NCBI GenBank assembly: GCA_016717855.1
Contig: JADKEV010000004.1
Coordinates: 186,001-250,000 of the forward strand
DNA length: 64,000 nt
Reading direction: 5' to 3'
From: Betaproteobacteria bacterium
GTDB taxonomy: Bacteria; Pseudomonadota; Gammaproteobacteria; Burkholderiales; Casimicrobiaceae
The position numbers and the translations under genes were made by a program. The notes under the pieces were generated by a model. It worked only from the letters and a program-made list of their open reading frames with translations. It did no database searches and was not told the origin of the DNA. Shown one piece after another: positions 56,755 through 64,000 of this stretch (the first letter of the stretch is position 1; each line of letters opens with the position of its first letter).

Positions 56755-57423
56755 TCAGCCGATGTGTTCGCGGAAAAAACCGAGCGTGCGCGTCCGCGCC
56801 AGCGCCGCGGCTTCGGCATTGAACGATGCGCGCTGGTCGCAATTGAAACCGTGGTTCGCCGCGTAGAGGTGTACCTGGTGCGCCGGATGCGCGGCCTGCA
56901 GGCGCTCGACGCCGGGTACGGGGATCATCGCGTCCTCCCGGCCGAAGTGCATCATGACCGGGCACCTCGGCTGTTCGCCGATCGCATCCGTCATCCCGCC
57001 GCCGTAGTACGACACCGCGCAGGCCAGGCCCGGCAGCCGCGCGGCCGCCATCCACGTGATGTAACCGCCCCAGCAATAGCCCACCAGGCCGGTCTTGCCG
57101 GCACCGGCCACGACGGCCCGGGCCGCCTCGATGTCCAGCAGCGCCAGCTCGGTGGTTGCCGCGGCCTTGAGTTCACGCCCGACGGCGATGTCGTCGGGCG
57201 AGTAGCCGAGGTCGACCCCGCGCCGGACCCGGTCGAAAAGCGCCGGCGCGATGGCCAGGTAGCCGTCCGCCGCGAAGCCGTCGCACACGGACTTGATGTG
57301 GCTGTTGACGCCGAAAATCTCCTGCGCGACCACCACGCCGCCGCGCGGGACGCCGGCCGGGTCCGCGCGATACGCGGCCAGCCGAAAGCCATCGGCGGCC
57401 GCCAGTTCGATCATCATGCCCAT
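56755..57423 (-). CDS. Dienelactone hydrolase family protein
   Basis: 222-residue alpha/beta hydrolase. The nucleophile is Cys in GYCWGGYI, the acid Asp in HFGREDAMIPV and the base His in YAANHGFNC, the Cys-Asp-His triad of dienelactone hydrolases. Those enzymes open dienelactone in chloroaromatic breakdown; this genomic place has no aromatic pathway, so its natural substrate is open. Starts four bases after the PuuD-like gene on the same strand. Confidence 0.93.
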   Translation of the reverse strand: MGMMIELAAADGFRLAAYRADPAGVPRGGVVVAQEIFGVNSHIKSVCDGFAADGYLAIAPALFDRVRRGVDLGYSPDDIAVGRELKAAATTELALLDIEAARAVVAGAGKTGLVGYCWGGYITWMAAARLPGLACAVSYYGGGMTDAIGEQPRCPVMMHFGREDAMIPVPGVERLQAAHPAHQVHLYAANHGFNCDQRASFNAEAAALARTRTLGFFREHIG

Positions 57424-57427
57424 CGCT

Positions 57428-57943
57428 TCAACCGAAGAACGACCGCCGGAACACGCCGCCGCTCGCCACCATGAAAAACAGCATCGGGATCGAGAGCATC
57501 ATGTTCGTCCTCGACGCGAGCAGCGCGACGCGGCGCGCCTTGTTCTTCTCGGCGTCGGACGCGGGAGTCTTCGCGTACTGGTACAGGTTGAGTATCTTCT
57601 TCTGATTCGGCCAGATCAAGCCCCACACGTTGAGGAACATGATGATGCCCAGCCATGCGCCCACGCCGATCGCATAGTAGGCACGGTCCGCGAACATGAG
57701 CGCGCTGCCCGCCTTGTCGCCCAGGATCAGGAACCCGAAGAACAAGGTCGAGAGCGACGACCAGCGGAACAGTTCCAGCGCGCGCGGCGCGATGTGCTTG
57801 GTGATGCCCGCAGCCGTGCCGTCGGCGCCCGCGCTTTTGAGGCCGGGAACCTGCACCAGGTTGAAGTACCACAGGAGGCCGACCCACAACACCCCCGAGC
57901 CGATATGCAGCCACCGTCCAAGACCGTAGATGATCAAATCCAT
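57428..57943 (-). CDS. Urate hydroxylase PuuD-like membrane protein
   Basis: 171 residues with four predicted helices. It matches the N-terminal membrane domain of PuuD (PF06181): GRWLHIGSGVLWVGLLWYFNLVQVP at the start, then SLSTLFFGFLILGD and GIIMFLNVWGLIWPNQKKIL. Full PuuD enzymes carry a C-terminal cytochrome c domain; it is absent here, so urate oxidation is not assured and the protein may be a heme-binding membrane protein. Upstream by ten bases lies a 30-codon gene for a membrane peptide. Confidence 0.88.
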   Translation of the reverse strand: MDLIIYGLGRWLHIGSGVLWVGLLWYFNLVQVPGLKSAGADGTAAGITKHIAPRALELFRWSSLSTLFFGFLILGDKAGSALMFADRAYYAIGVGAWLGIIMFLNVWGLIWPNQKKILNLYQYAKTPASDAEKNKARRVALLASRTNMMLSIPMLFFMVASGGVFRRSFFG

Positions 57944-57953
57944 AGCGCTCTCC

Positions 57954-58046
57954 TCAGGCCATGAAGTAGATGAAGTTGTAGAGGATCGAGGTCAGCAACA
58001 GACCGCAGATGATGGTTCCCCAAATCGAGTCGAGCGGATTCTTCAT
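57954..58046 (-). CDS. 30-residue single-helix membrane peptide
   Basis: ATG at 58046 preceded by GGGAGG with suitable spacing. The product starts MKNPLDSIWG and continues as one hydrophobic helix (TIICGLLLTSILYNFIYFMA) to a TGA at 57954. It lies ten bases before the PuuD-like gene and would be its translational neighbour. Size and shape recall small subunits that stabilise larger membrane proteins; function unknown. Confidence 0.7.
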   Translation of the reverse strand: MKNPLDSIWGTIICGLLLTSILYNFIYFMA

Positions 58047-58104
58047 GCGATTCCCTCCCCAGCTGGTTGAAATGCGACCGTGAAACTATAGCCCCCTGTG
58101 CCGC

Positions 58105-59043
58105 CTAGCGCAATTTGGACTGCGCCATCACGCTGGCCACACCGTTTCCGAGCATGGCACCGAACCTGCGCGCCAGCCGGTCGGTGAATTTTTCCTTCAC
58201 CGAGAAGTCGACCAACTCCTCGGCCTTGATCACATCGCGGGCAACGCTGTCCACGCTGCCCAGCGCGTCGGCAAGGCCCATCTCGATGCTCTTGCTGCCA
58301 TTCCAGACCAGGCCGGAGAAGAGTTCGGGCGACTGCTTCAAGCGCACGCCGCGCCCGGCCTTGACGATGTCGATGAACTGCCCGTGGATCTCGTCGAGCA
58401 TCTGCTGCGCAAACTGCCGGTGCTCGGCCGACATCGGCGAAAACGGATCCAGAAACGCCTTGTTCTCGCCCGCGGTGATCACCCGCCGCTCGACGCCGAT
58501 CTTCTCCATCGTTCCCACCGCGCCGAAGCTGTCCAGGATCACGCCTATCGAACCCACCATGCTGGCCTTGTCGACGAAGATCTTGTCGGCGCCCGCCGCG
58601 ACATAGTAGCCGCCGGACGCGCAGACGTCCTCCACGACGGCATAGAGAGGCGTGTCCGGATACTTGACCTTGAGGCGCCGCATTTCGTCGTTGATCTGGC
58701 CGGCCTGCACCGGTGAGCCGCCGGGACTGTTGATCCGGACGATGACGCCCTGCGTGTCCTTGTCCTTGAATGCCGCCTGCAGCCCGGCGATCACATTCTC
58801 GGCGCTCGCGCGGCCTTCGGATTCGATCACGCCGATGAGTTCCACCACCGCCGTGTGCTTCCCGCTGGGGACCGCGTCGCGGCCGTCGAGCCAGCCCATC
58901 GCGACCGCGACGATCAGGGCCAGGATGCCCAAGCCTACCAGCTTGAAGAAGATGCCCCACTGGCGTGCCGTGCGCTGCTCCTTCAGCGCGGCCATCGCCA
59001 GTTTCTCCAGCACCGCCCGTTCCCAGTTGCCCTCGTCAGCCAT
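58105..59043 (-). CDS. sppA: S49 family signal peptide peptidase SppA
   Basis: Membrane-bound serine protease clearing cleaved signal peptides. 312 residues, the short single-domain form. One N-terminal membrane helix (about 32-50, FKLVGLGILALIVAVAMGW). Catalytic Ser in VCASGGYYVAAGADKI and Lys in TAGENKAFLDPFSPM, with VRINSPGGSP before them. In many relatives a Rieske gene lies between sppA and gph; here 173 bases without a gene are found instead. Confidence 0.94.
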   Translation of the reverse strand: MADEGNWERAVLEKLAMAALKEQRTARQWGIFFKLVGLGILALIVAVAMGWLDGRDAVPSGKHTAVVELIGVIESEGRASAENVIAGLQAAFKDKDTQGVIVRINSPGGSPVQAGQINDEMRRLKVKYPDTPLYAVVEDVCASGGYYVAAGADKIFVDKASMVGSIGVILDSFGAVGTMEKIGVERRVITAGENKAFLDPFSPMSAEHRQFAQQMLDEIHGQFIDIVKAGRGVRLKQSPELFSGLVWNGSKSIEMGLADALGSVDSVARDVIKAEELVDFSVKEKFTDRLARRFGAMLGNGVASVMAQSKLR

Positions 59044-59216
59044 CCCCGCACTTTCCCAATTGGCGTTCCATCCGCGCCCCGCGGCGCGTGGCTGCGCGCG
59101 GCGCGCACAACCTGCAAAGTATAGCCCGGAGTCGCAATGGATTCATCCCCAATTCATCAAGGGACATTCGGCCGTGCGGATTCGACACAGGATTCTGCGC
59201 CGGGCGTTTGCACCGC

Positions 59217-59882
59217 TCAGGCGTTCGCGCCCAGCCATAGCGCGAGTTCTTCCACGCTGCCGACGATCGCCAGGTTCGGTTGCGCCGCCAGTGCCGGCCC
59301 CGGATGCGCGCCATACGCGACGCCGATCGCGTCGACCCCGGCGTTCGCCGCCAGCATCAGGTCATGCGTGGTGTCCCCGATCATCAGCGTTTCCTCCGGC
59401 GCGGCGCCGAGGCGGTCCATCAGATACAGCAACATGTCCGGATTCGGCTTGGGGAAGCCCTCGTCGGCGCAGCGCGTGGCCGCGAACCGGGCGCCGATCC
59501 CCGCCTGCTCCAGCGCCCGGTCGAGGCCGCGGCGGCTCTTTCCGGTCGCGACGGCCAGCGCATGGCCGCGCGCATTGAGCGACGACAGCAAGATATCGGC
59601 CCCGGCGAACAGGGGAATCTCCGGATCCCGGTTCAGGTAGTGGACGCGGTACCGCGCGGACAGCGCCGGGTAGTCCTTTTCGGCAAGCGTCGGCGTGACG
59701 TGGCGCAACGCGTCGTGCAGGCCCAAACCAATGACATAGCGCGCCGCCGCGTCGGTGGGAATCGGCAACCCCAGGTCCGCGCACGCCAGCTGGATCGCCT
59801 CGACGATGATGGCGGCCGAGTCGGCCAGGGTCCCGTCCCAGTCGAAGACGAGCAGGCGATAGCGCGGCACCTTCCCGCTCAT
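59217..59882 (-). CDS. gph: HAD family phosphoglycolate phosphatase-like hydrolase
   Basis: 221-residue HAD phosphatase. Motif I LVFDWDGTLADS supplies the nucleophile Asp, motif II ATGKSRRG, motif III KPNPDML and motif IV MIGDTTHDLMLA. Likely a phosphoglycolate phosphatase or broader housekeeping phosphatase. Its ATG overlaps the rluC TGA (ATGA), so the two are translated together, a conserved betaproteobacterial pair. Confidence 0.93.
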   Translation of the reverse strand: MSGKVPRYRLLVFDWDGTLADSAAIIVEAIQLACADLGLPIPTDAAARYVIGLGLHDALRHVTPTLAEKDYPALSARYRVHYLNRDPEIPLFAGADILLSSLNARGHALAVATGKSRRGLDRALEQAGIGARFAATRCADEGFPKPNPDMLLYLMDRLGAAPEETLMIGDTTHDLMLAANAGVDAIGVAYGAHPGPALAAQPNLAIVGSVEELALWLGANA

Positions 59883-60835
59883 GCCGCGGCCTGGCCCTGA
59901 TCGAGCCGCGCGACATGCGCAGCGAGTTCCGGCGGCAGCCTTGCCTCCAGTTGCAGTGCCGCTCCGGTTCCCGGATGCGTGAATCCCAGGCGCGCCGCAT
60001 GCAGGAACATGCGCTTGAGTCCCTGCCGTGCGAGGACCTTGTTCCACTCGAAGTCGCCGTATTTGTCGTCGCCGGCGATCGGATACTCCGCGTGGGCGAG
60101 GTGGACGCGGATCTGGTGCGTGCGCCCGGTTTTCAGGCGCGCTTCGAGCAGCGTCGCCTCGGGCCAGACCTGCTTGCGCGTGAAGATCGTGATCGCGTCT
60201 TGCCCGTCCGCGTCGGCGCGGACACGGCGCTCGCCGCCCGCCGTCACGTACTTGTGCAGCGATACGCGAACTTCCCGGCGCAGATGCGGCCAGCGTCCGC
60301 GCACCAGCGCCAGGTAGCGCTTGTCGGTGTGCCCATCGCGCATCAACGCGTGCATCGCGACCAGCGCCGCGCGTTTCTTTGCCAGCAACAGCACGCCCGA
60401 CGTGTCGCGGTCGAGACGGTGCACGAGCTCGAGAAAGGACTGTCCGGGCCGCGCCTGGCGCAACTGCTCGATCACGCCGAAGCTGACGCCGCTGCCACCA
60501 TGCACCGCCACGCCGGCCGGCTTGTCGATCGCCAGCAGCGCATCGTCCTCGAACAGGATGGGAAATTCGGCAGGCTGCACCCAGGGCGCCGGCGGCGCCA
60601 GCGCCGGATCGGCGGTGCGCACCGGCGGTACCCGCAGCCGGTCGCCGATCACCAGCCGGTCGCTGGCCTCGACCCGCTTGCTGTTCACGCGGACTTCCCC
60701 CGAGCGGAGAATCCGGTATATGTGGCTCTTTGGGACGCCCTTGAGCAAAGTCAGGAGAAAATTGTCGATCCGCTGTCCGGCCGCGTTCTCCCCGATTTCC
60801 ACCCAGTTCACAGCATCTTTGCTTAACTGCTTCAT
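59879..60835 (-). CDS. rluC: 23S rRNA pseudouridine(955/2504/2580) synthase
   Basis: 318-residue enzyme with an N-terminal S4 domain (GQRIDNFLLTLLKGVPKSHIYRILRSGEVRVN) and a catalytic domain with Asp in LVHRLDRDTSGVLLLAKK. Later motifs ARLKTGRTHQIRVHLAH and FLHAARLGFTHP are complete. Start ATG 60835 chosen over a long upstream extension that enters the rne leader. Divergent from rne, as in E. coli. Confidence 0.96.
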   Translation of the reverse strand: MKQLSKDAVNWVEIGENAAGQRIDNFLLTLLKGVPKSHIYRILRSGEVRVNSKRVEASDRLVIGDRLRVPPVRTADPALAPPAPWVQPAEFPILFEDDALLAIDKPAGVAVHGGSGVSFGVIEQLRQARPGQSFLELVHRLDRDTSGVLLLAKKRAALVAMHALMRDGHTDKRYLALVRGRWPHLRREVRVSLHKYVTAGGERRVRADADGQDAITIFTRKQVWPEATLLEARLKTGRTHQIRVHLAHAEYPIAGDDKYGDFEWNKVLARQGLKRMFLHAARLGFTHPGTGAALQLEARLPPELAAHVARLDQGQAAA

Positions 60836-61381
60836 TTCGTTATAATAACGGATCGGGTTGGCCACTGCCTGCCGTTGCGCCAGAACGCGCGATGGAGGTG
60901 GGTGGATTCCGGCAGTACCGCGGACACCAGCTCTGTCGCCGAGACAGCCATCTGTCGAAACAAGCCGGGCAACGCAGTTCAACGCGAAGTTCCGCTTGTC
61001 CTTCGGTCGGGCCGGCGCGACAACCGGAATCCCTCGCTCTCCGGTGAATACAGTAGCGAAGGAAATTACAGCGCGGTCGACCGACGAGCACCGAAAAGGC
61101 CGGTGGCGGTTGAAGGACGCGCGGAAGCTGGCTACAAGTTTTGCCGACGGCCCGCATGCAGCAAGCCCGGCCGTCGGGACATTGTGACAACCCTGACATC
61201 GTAGAGCCGTATCGCTTGGCCCGTAAACTGAGATCCGCCATGGCAGTCCGCCCCTCGCACGCGTTGTCGCCCACGCCTACCGGCATGGGTTCGGTCGTCC
61301 ATTGCTCGTAGCCCGCCGCCGCCGCCTTCTCCCCACCCCCCGGTTCCCGTCGCAGCGACATCCGTGCAAGGATGAATTGCG
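60836..61381 (+). promoter_or_regulatory. Long leader/promoter region between rluC and rne
   Basis: 546 bases with no convincing gene. A plus-strand TATAAT at 60841-60846, with a weak TTGCTT at 60819-60824 (16-base spacer, inside the rluC 5' end), could start rne with a leader over 500 nt. E. coli rne also has a long 5' leader through which RNase E limits its own mRNA. The leader is likely structured, but I cannot fold it here. Confidence 0.4.
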
Positions 61382-64000
61382 ATGAAGCGCATGTTGTTCA
61401 ATGCCACCCAGGCCGAAGAACTGAGGGTGGCGATCGTCGACGGTCAGAAATTGATCGATCTCGACATCGAATCGGCAACCAAAGAGCAGCGCAAGAGCAA
61501 CATCTATAAAGGCGTCGTCACCCGGGTCGAACCCTCCCTCGAAGCATGCTTCGTCGATTACGGGACCGAACGGCACGGTTTCCTGCCGTTCAAGGAAATC
61601 GGCCGCGCCTACTTCCGGGACCCGAACGCCGACCCCGCGAAGCTGCGCATCCAGGACGCAATCAAGGAAGGGCAGGAGTTCATCGTCCAGGTCGACAAGG
61701 ACGAGCGCGGCAACAAGGGTGCGGCGCTGACGACTTTCGTGTCGCTGGCGGGACGCTACCTGGTGCTGATGCCCAACAACCCGCGCGGCGGCGGCGTGTC
61801 CCGGCGCATCGAAGGCGAAGAGCGCAACGAGCTGCGCGATACCATCGCGCAGCTGGAGATTCCGCCCGGCATGAGCATCATCGCCCGGACCGCCGGCATC
61901 GGCCGTTCCGTCGAGGAATTGCAGTGGGACCTGAACTACCTGATGCAGCTCTGGACCGCCATTGATGGCGCCGCGGCCACGCAGAAGGACGAACGCGGCA
62001 AGACCGCGAACCCGGCGCCGTTCCTGATCTACCAGGAATCGAGCCTGGTGATCCGCGCCATTCGCGACTACTTCCAGCCGGACATCGGCGAAATCCTGAT
62101 CGACACCGAGGCGATTTTCGAGCAGGCGCAGCAGTTCATGAGCCACGTGATGCCGGACAACGTGCACCGGGTCAAGCTTTATCACGATGACGTGCCGCTG
62201 TTCTCCCGCTTCCAGATCGAGCACCAGATCGAGACCGCGTATTCGCGCGAAGTGCCGCTGCCCGCGGGCGGCGCCATCGTCATCGACCATACCGAGGCGC
62301 TGGTGTCGATCGACGTCAACTCCGCGCGCGCCACGCGCGGCGGCGACATCGAGACCACGGCGTTCAACACCAACTGCGAAGCGGCCGACGAAATCGCCCG
62401 CCAGCTGCGGCTGCGCGACCTGGGCGGCCTGATCGTCATCGACTTCATCGACATGGAAAGTCAGAAGAACCAGCGCGAAGTCGAGAACACGCTGAAGGAA
62501 GCGCTGCGCTTCGACCGCGCCCGCATCCAGCTGGGCAAGATCTCGCGCTTCGGGCTGATGGAACTTTCGCGCCAGCGCATGCGCCCGGCGCTCGCCGAGT
62601 CGGCGCACATCGCCTGCCCGCGCTGCCACGGCACCGGCCATATCCGCGGAACGGAATCCACCGCGCTGCACATCCTGCGCATCATCCAGGAGGAATCGAT
62701 GAAGGACAACAGCGCGCAGATCGTCGCGCAGGTCCCGGTCGACGTGGCCACCTTCCTGCTCAACGAAAAGCGCGCCGACATCCAGGGACTGGAAGCGCGG
62801 TTGAAGGTCAATGTCGTGCTGGTGCCGAACATCCATCTGGAGACCCCGAATTACACGGTGACCCGCCTGCGCCACGACGAACTCAACAACAGCGAGCCGT
62901 TGCCCGCCTCGTTCGAGATGGTCGAGAAGCCGGATGACGAGGAAGCGGCGCAGAAGAAGGCGGAAGAGGCCAAGGCGCCGCGGCAGGAGGCCGCCGTCAA
63001 GGGCGTGGCGCCCGGTGGCGCGCCGGCACCCATGCAGACGGTTGTTCCCCCCGCGCCTCCGCCAGCGCCGCCATCGATGTGGCGCCGCTTCCTGAGCCTG
63101 TTCGAGGCCCCGCCGGCGCCCGAAGCAGAGAAGAAGCCGGTGGCGGCGCGTGCCGCCGCCGAGCGCGACACCCGCGGCCGGCGCGACCAGCCCCGGAACA
63201 ACCGGCGCAATCGCGACGAGGAACGGCGCGAGCCGCGCCACGGCGGCGAAGGGCGAGAGCATCGCAAACCGCAGGAAGGCGGCCGGCAACAGCCCCGCCA
63301 GGAACGCCCGGCACCGGTGCAGGCCGAAGGGCAGGCTGCCGGCCAGCAAGGCAACAGCCGCCGTCGCGATCGCAGTGAACGCGGCGAGCAGGGTGAGCGT
63401 CCGGAACGCGAGCAACGGCCGCCGCGCGATGGCAACCGCCAGCGTGAACCACGGCCGCCGAAACTCGCGCCCGAAGGCCAGGCGCCGGCAGTTGAAGCAC
63501 CGGTCATGGCATTGACCGAAGGCGATCGTCCTGCGGCGGGCGGCGAACAACGCCCACCGCGGCGCGAGCGCGGCGAGCGCCGCAATCGTGGCGAACGTGG
63601 CGAGCGTGGTCCGCGCAGCGAGCAGGGTGCGCGCACGGGACAGCAGGATGGTCGCGGCCAGGAAGCGGGAGCGACGCATGCTCCCGCGCCGGAATCCGCG
63701 CAACCCGACGTAGCGGGACCCACCGCAGCCGGCATGGCAGCATATGCGCTGGCGCACGGGGCGCCCGTGAACAGCACGCCGATCGAACCGGTGCGCGCGG
63801 CCGCGCCGGCATTGCAACCTGTTGCAACGCCTGTGCCGGCCAGCGAGCCTGCGACAGCCGCAGCTCCGAGAGCCGTGGAGCAGCGCCCTCAGGCGCACGC
63901 GCCGGCTCCGGCCCCGATTGAGCGCGAGGCGCGGCCTGCGGCTCCACCGGTCGCCGCCGCACCCTACGTGCTGCCGCCCGAGACGGGGCTCGTGATGGTC
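61382..64000 (+). CDS. rne: Ribonuclease E, 3' end beyond window
   Basis: Endoribonuclease for mRNA decay and rRNA/tRNA processing and scaffold of the degradosome. 873 codons are visible. MKRMLFNATQAEELRVAIVDG begins the family fold; the S1 domain is near residues 35-120. Catalytic aspartates are Asp311 in SIDVNSARATRGGD and Asp354 in IVIDFIDM. The zinc link is CPRC at 412-415 (CPRCHGTGHIRG). Beyond about residue 520 the chain is disordered, with Arg-rich blocks (RRDQPRNNRRNRDEERREPR; RNRGERGERGPR) for RNA binding and then an Ala/Pro segment. The C-terminal degradosome motifs lie beyond the edge. Confidence 0.97.
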   Translation, partial: MKRMLFNATQAEELRVAIVDGQKLIDLDIESATKEQRKSNIYKGVVTRVEPSLEACFVDYGTERHGFLPFKEIGRAYFRDPNADPAKLRIQDAIKEGQEFIVQVDKDERGNKGAALTTFVSLAGRYLVLMPNNPRGGGVSRRIEGEERNELRDTIAQLEIPPGMSIIARTAGIGRSVEELQWDLNYLMQLWTAIDGAAATQKDERGKTANPAPFLIYQESSLVIRAIRDYFQPDIGEILIDTEAIFEQAQQFMSHVMPDNVHRVKLYHDDVPLFSRFQIEHQIETAYSREVPLPAGGAIVIDHTEALVSIDVNSARATRGGDIETTAFNTNCEAADEIARQLRLRDLGGLIVIDFIDMESQKNQREVENTLKEALRFDRARIQLGKISRFGLMELSRQRMRPALAESAHIACPRCHGTGHIRGTESTALHILRIIQEESMKDNSAQIVAQVPVDVATFLLNEKRADIQGLEARLKVNVVLVPNIHLETPNYTVTRLRHDELNNSEPLPASFEMVEKPDDEEAAQKKAEEAKAPRQEAAVKGVAPGGAPAPMQTVVPPAPPPAPPSMWRRFLSLFEAPPAPEAEKKPVAARAAAERDTRGRRDQPRNNRRNRDEERREPRHGGEGREHRKPQEGGRQQPRQERPAPVQAEGQAAGQQGNSRRRDRSERGEQGERPEREQRPPRDGNRQREPRPPKLAPEGQAPAVEAPVMALTEGDRPAAGGEQRPPRRERGERRNRGERGERGPRSEQGARTGQQDGRGQEAGATHAPAPESAQPDVAGPTAAGMAAYALAHGAPVNSTPIEPVRAAAPALQPVATPVPASEPATAAAPRAVEQRPQAHAPAPAPIEREARPAAPPVAAAPYVLPPETGLVMV

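Noticed and set aside
59044..59216. Rieske ferredoxin gene often found between sppA and gph in relatives
   Set aside because: No cysteine/histidine cluster motif in any frame; the gap is only 173 bases.
60858..61187. 109-codon plus-strand frame in the rne leader
   Set aside because: No ribosome site, no recognisable domain, and a second unrelated frame of the same length overlaps it; typical of GC-rich noncoding DNA.
61277..63898. 873-codon open frame on the minus strand opposite rne
   Set aside because: It is a mirror of rne codon bias in GC-rich DNA; the Arg-rich rne tail gives a long stop-free antisense. It has no recognisable domain and no ribosome site.

Overview
The window is 64 kb of high-GC bacterial chromosome. 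Gene content and order point to a betaproteobacterium (Burkholderiales-like). The evidence is the neighbourhoods ffs/dnaX, yhdP-nit, ilvE-zinc finger-waaF, nadE-PII, scpA-scpB-rluB, rluC/rne divergent, and a urt-ure supercluster. Genes are dense, many same-strand neighbours overlap by ATGA or TGATG, and I see no phage, transposon, CRISPR, rRNA or tRNA. The species cannot be named from sequence reading alone.

Layout. 1-9 kb: dnaX (cut by the window edge), 4.5S RNA, mltF, serS, rarA, lolA, ftsK. 9-20.8 kb: trxB, an Smr protein, a nitrilase-family amidase, the giant AsmA-like yhdP, glnE, rpiA, a zinc peptidase and a methyltransferase. 20.8-24.2 kb: a MarR regulator with a likely self-operator, ilvE, a zf-CHCC protein, waaF, an NTF2-like protein. 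24.2-28 kb: a two-gene unit of a lipoprotein and a diheme peroxidase with a dockerin-like and CTERM-like tail, then tldD. 28-33 kb: a branched-chain amino-acid ABC transporter (livK, livH, fused livM-livG, livF) with its own promoter/operator palindrome and an internal attenuator. 33-44.6 kb: mscL, PII, nadE, a FemAB-like protein, an SDR, rluB, scpB, scpA, a secreted protein, trpS, an M50 protease, a Sua5/YciO protein and a CysB-type regulator. 44.6-55.7 kb: twelve minus-strand genes, urtABCDE (urea ABC importer) followed by ureDABCEFG (urease and its nickel chaperones), behind a good sigma-54 promoter. 55.9-64 kb: a DUF192 protein, a small Cys-rich protein, a dienelactone hydrolase, a PuuD-like membrane protein with a 30-residue membrane peptide gene just upstream, sppA, gph, rluC and rne (cut by the window edge).

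How it fits together. Several genes serve nitrogen economy: the urea importer and urease supply ammonium, PII and GlnE read and transmit nitrogen status, and the sigma-54 promoter in front of urtA ties the urea cluster to that control. The liv transporter and ilvE deal with branched-chain amino acids. Much of the rest is housekeeping (replication, chromosome segregation, rRNA modification, tRNA charging, envelope upkeep).

Two adjacent genes, urtA and urtB, each carry a single small frameshift in an otherwise intact reading frame. This is either assembly error or very recent inactivation of urea uptake.
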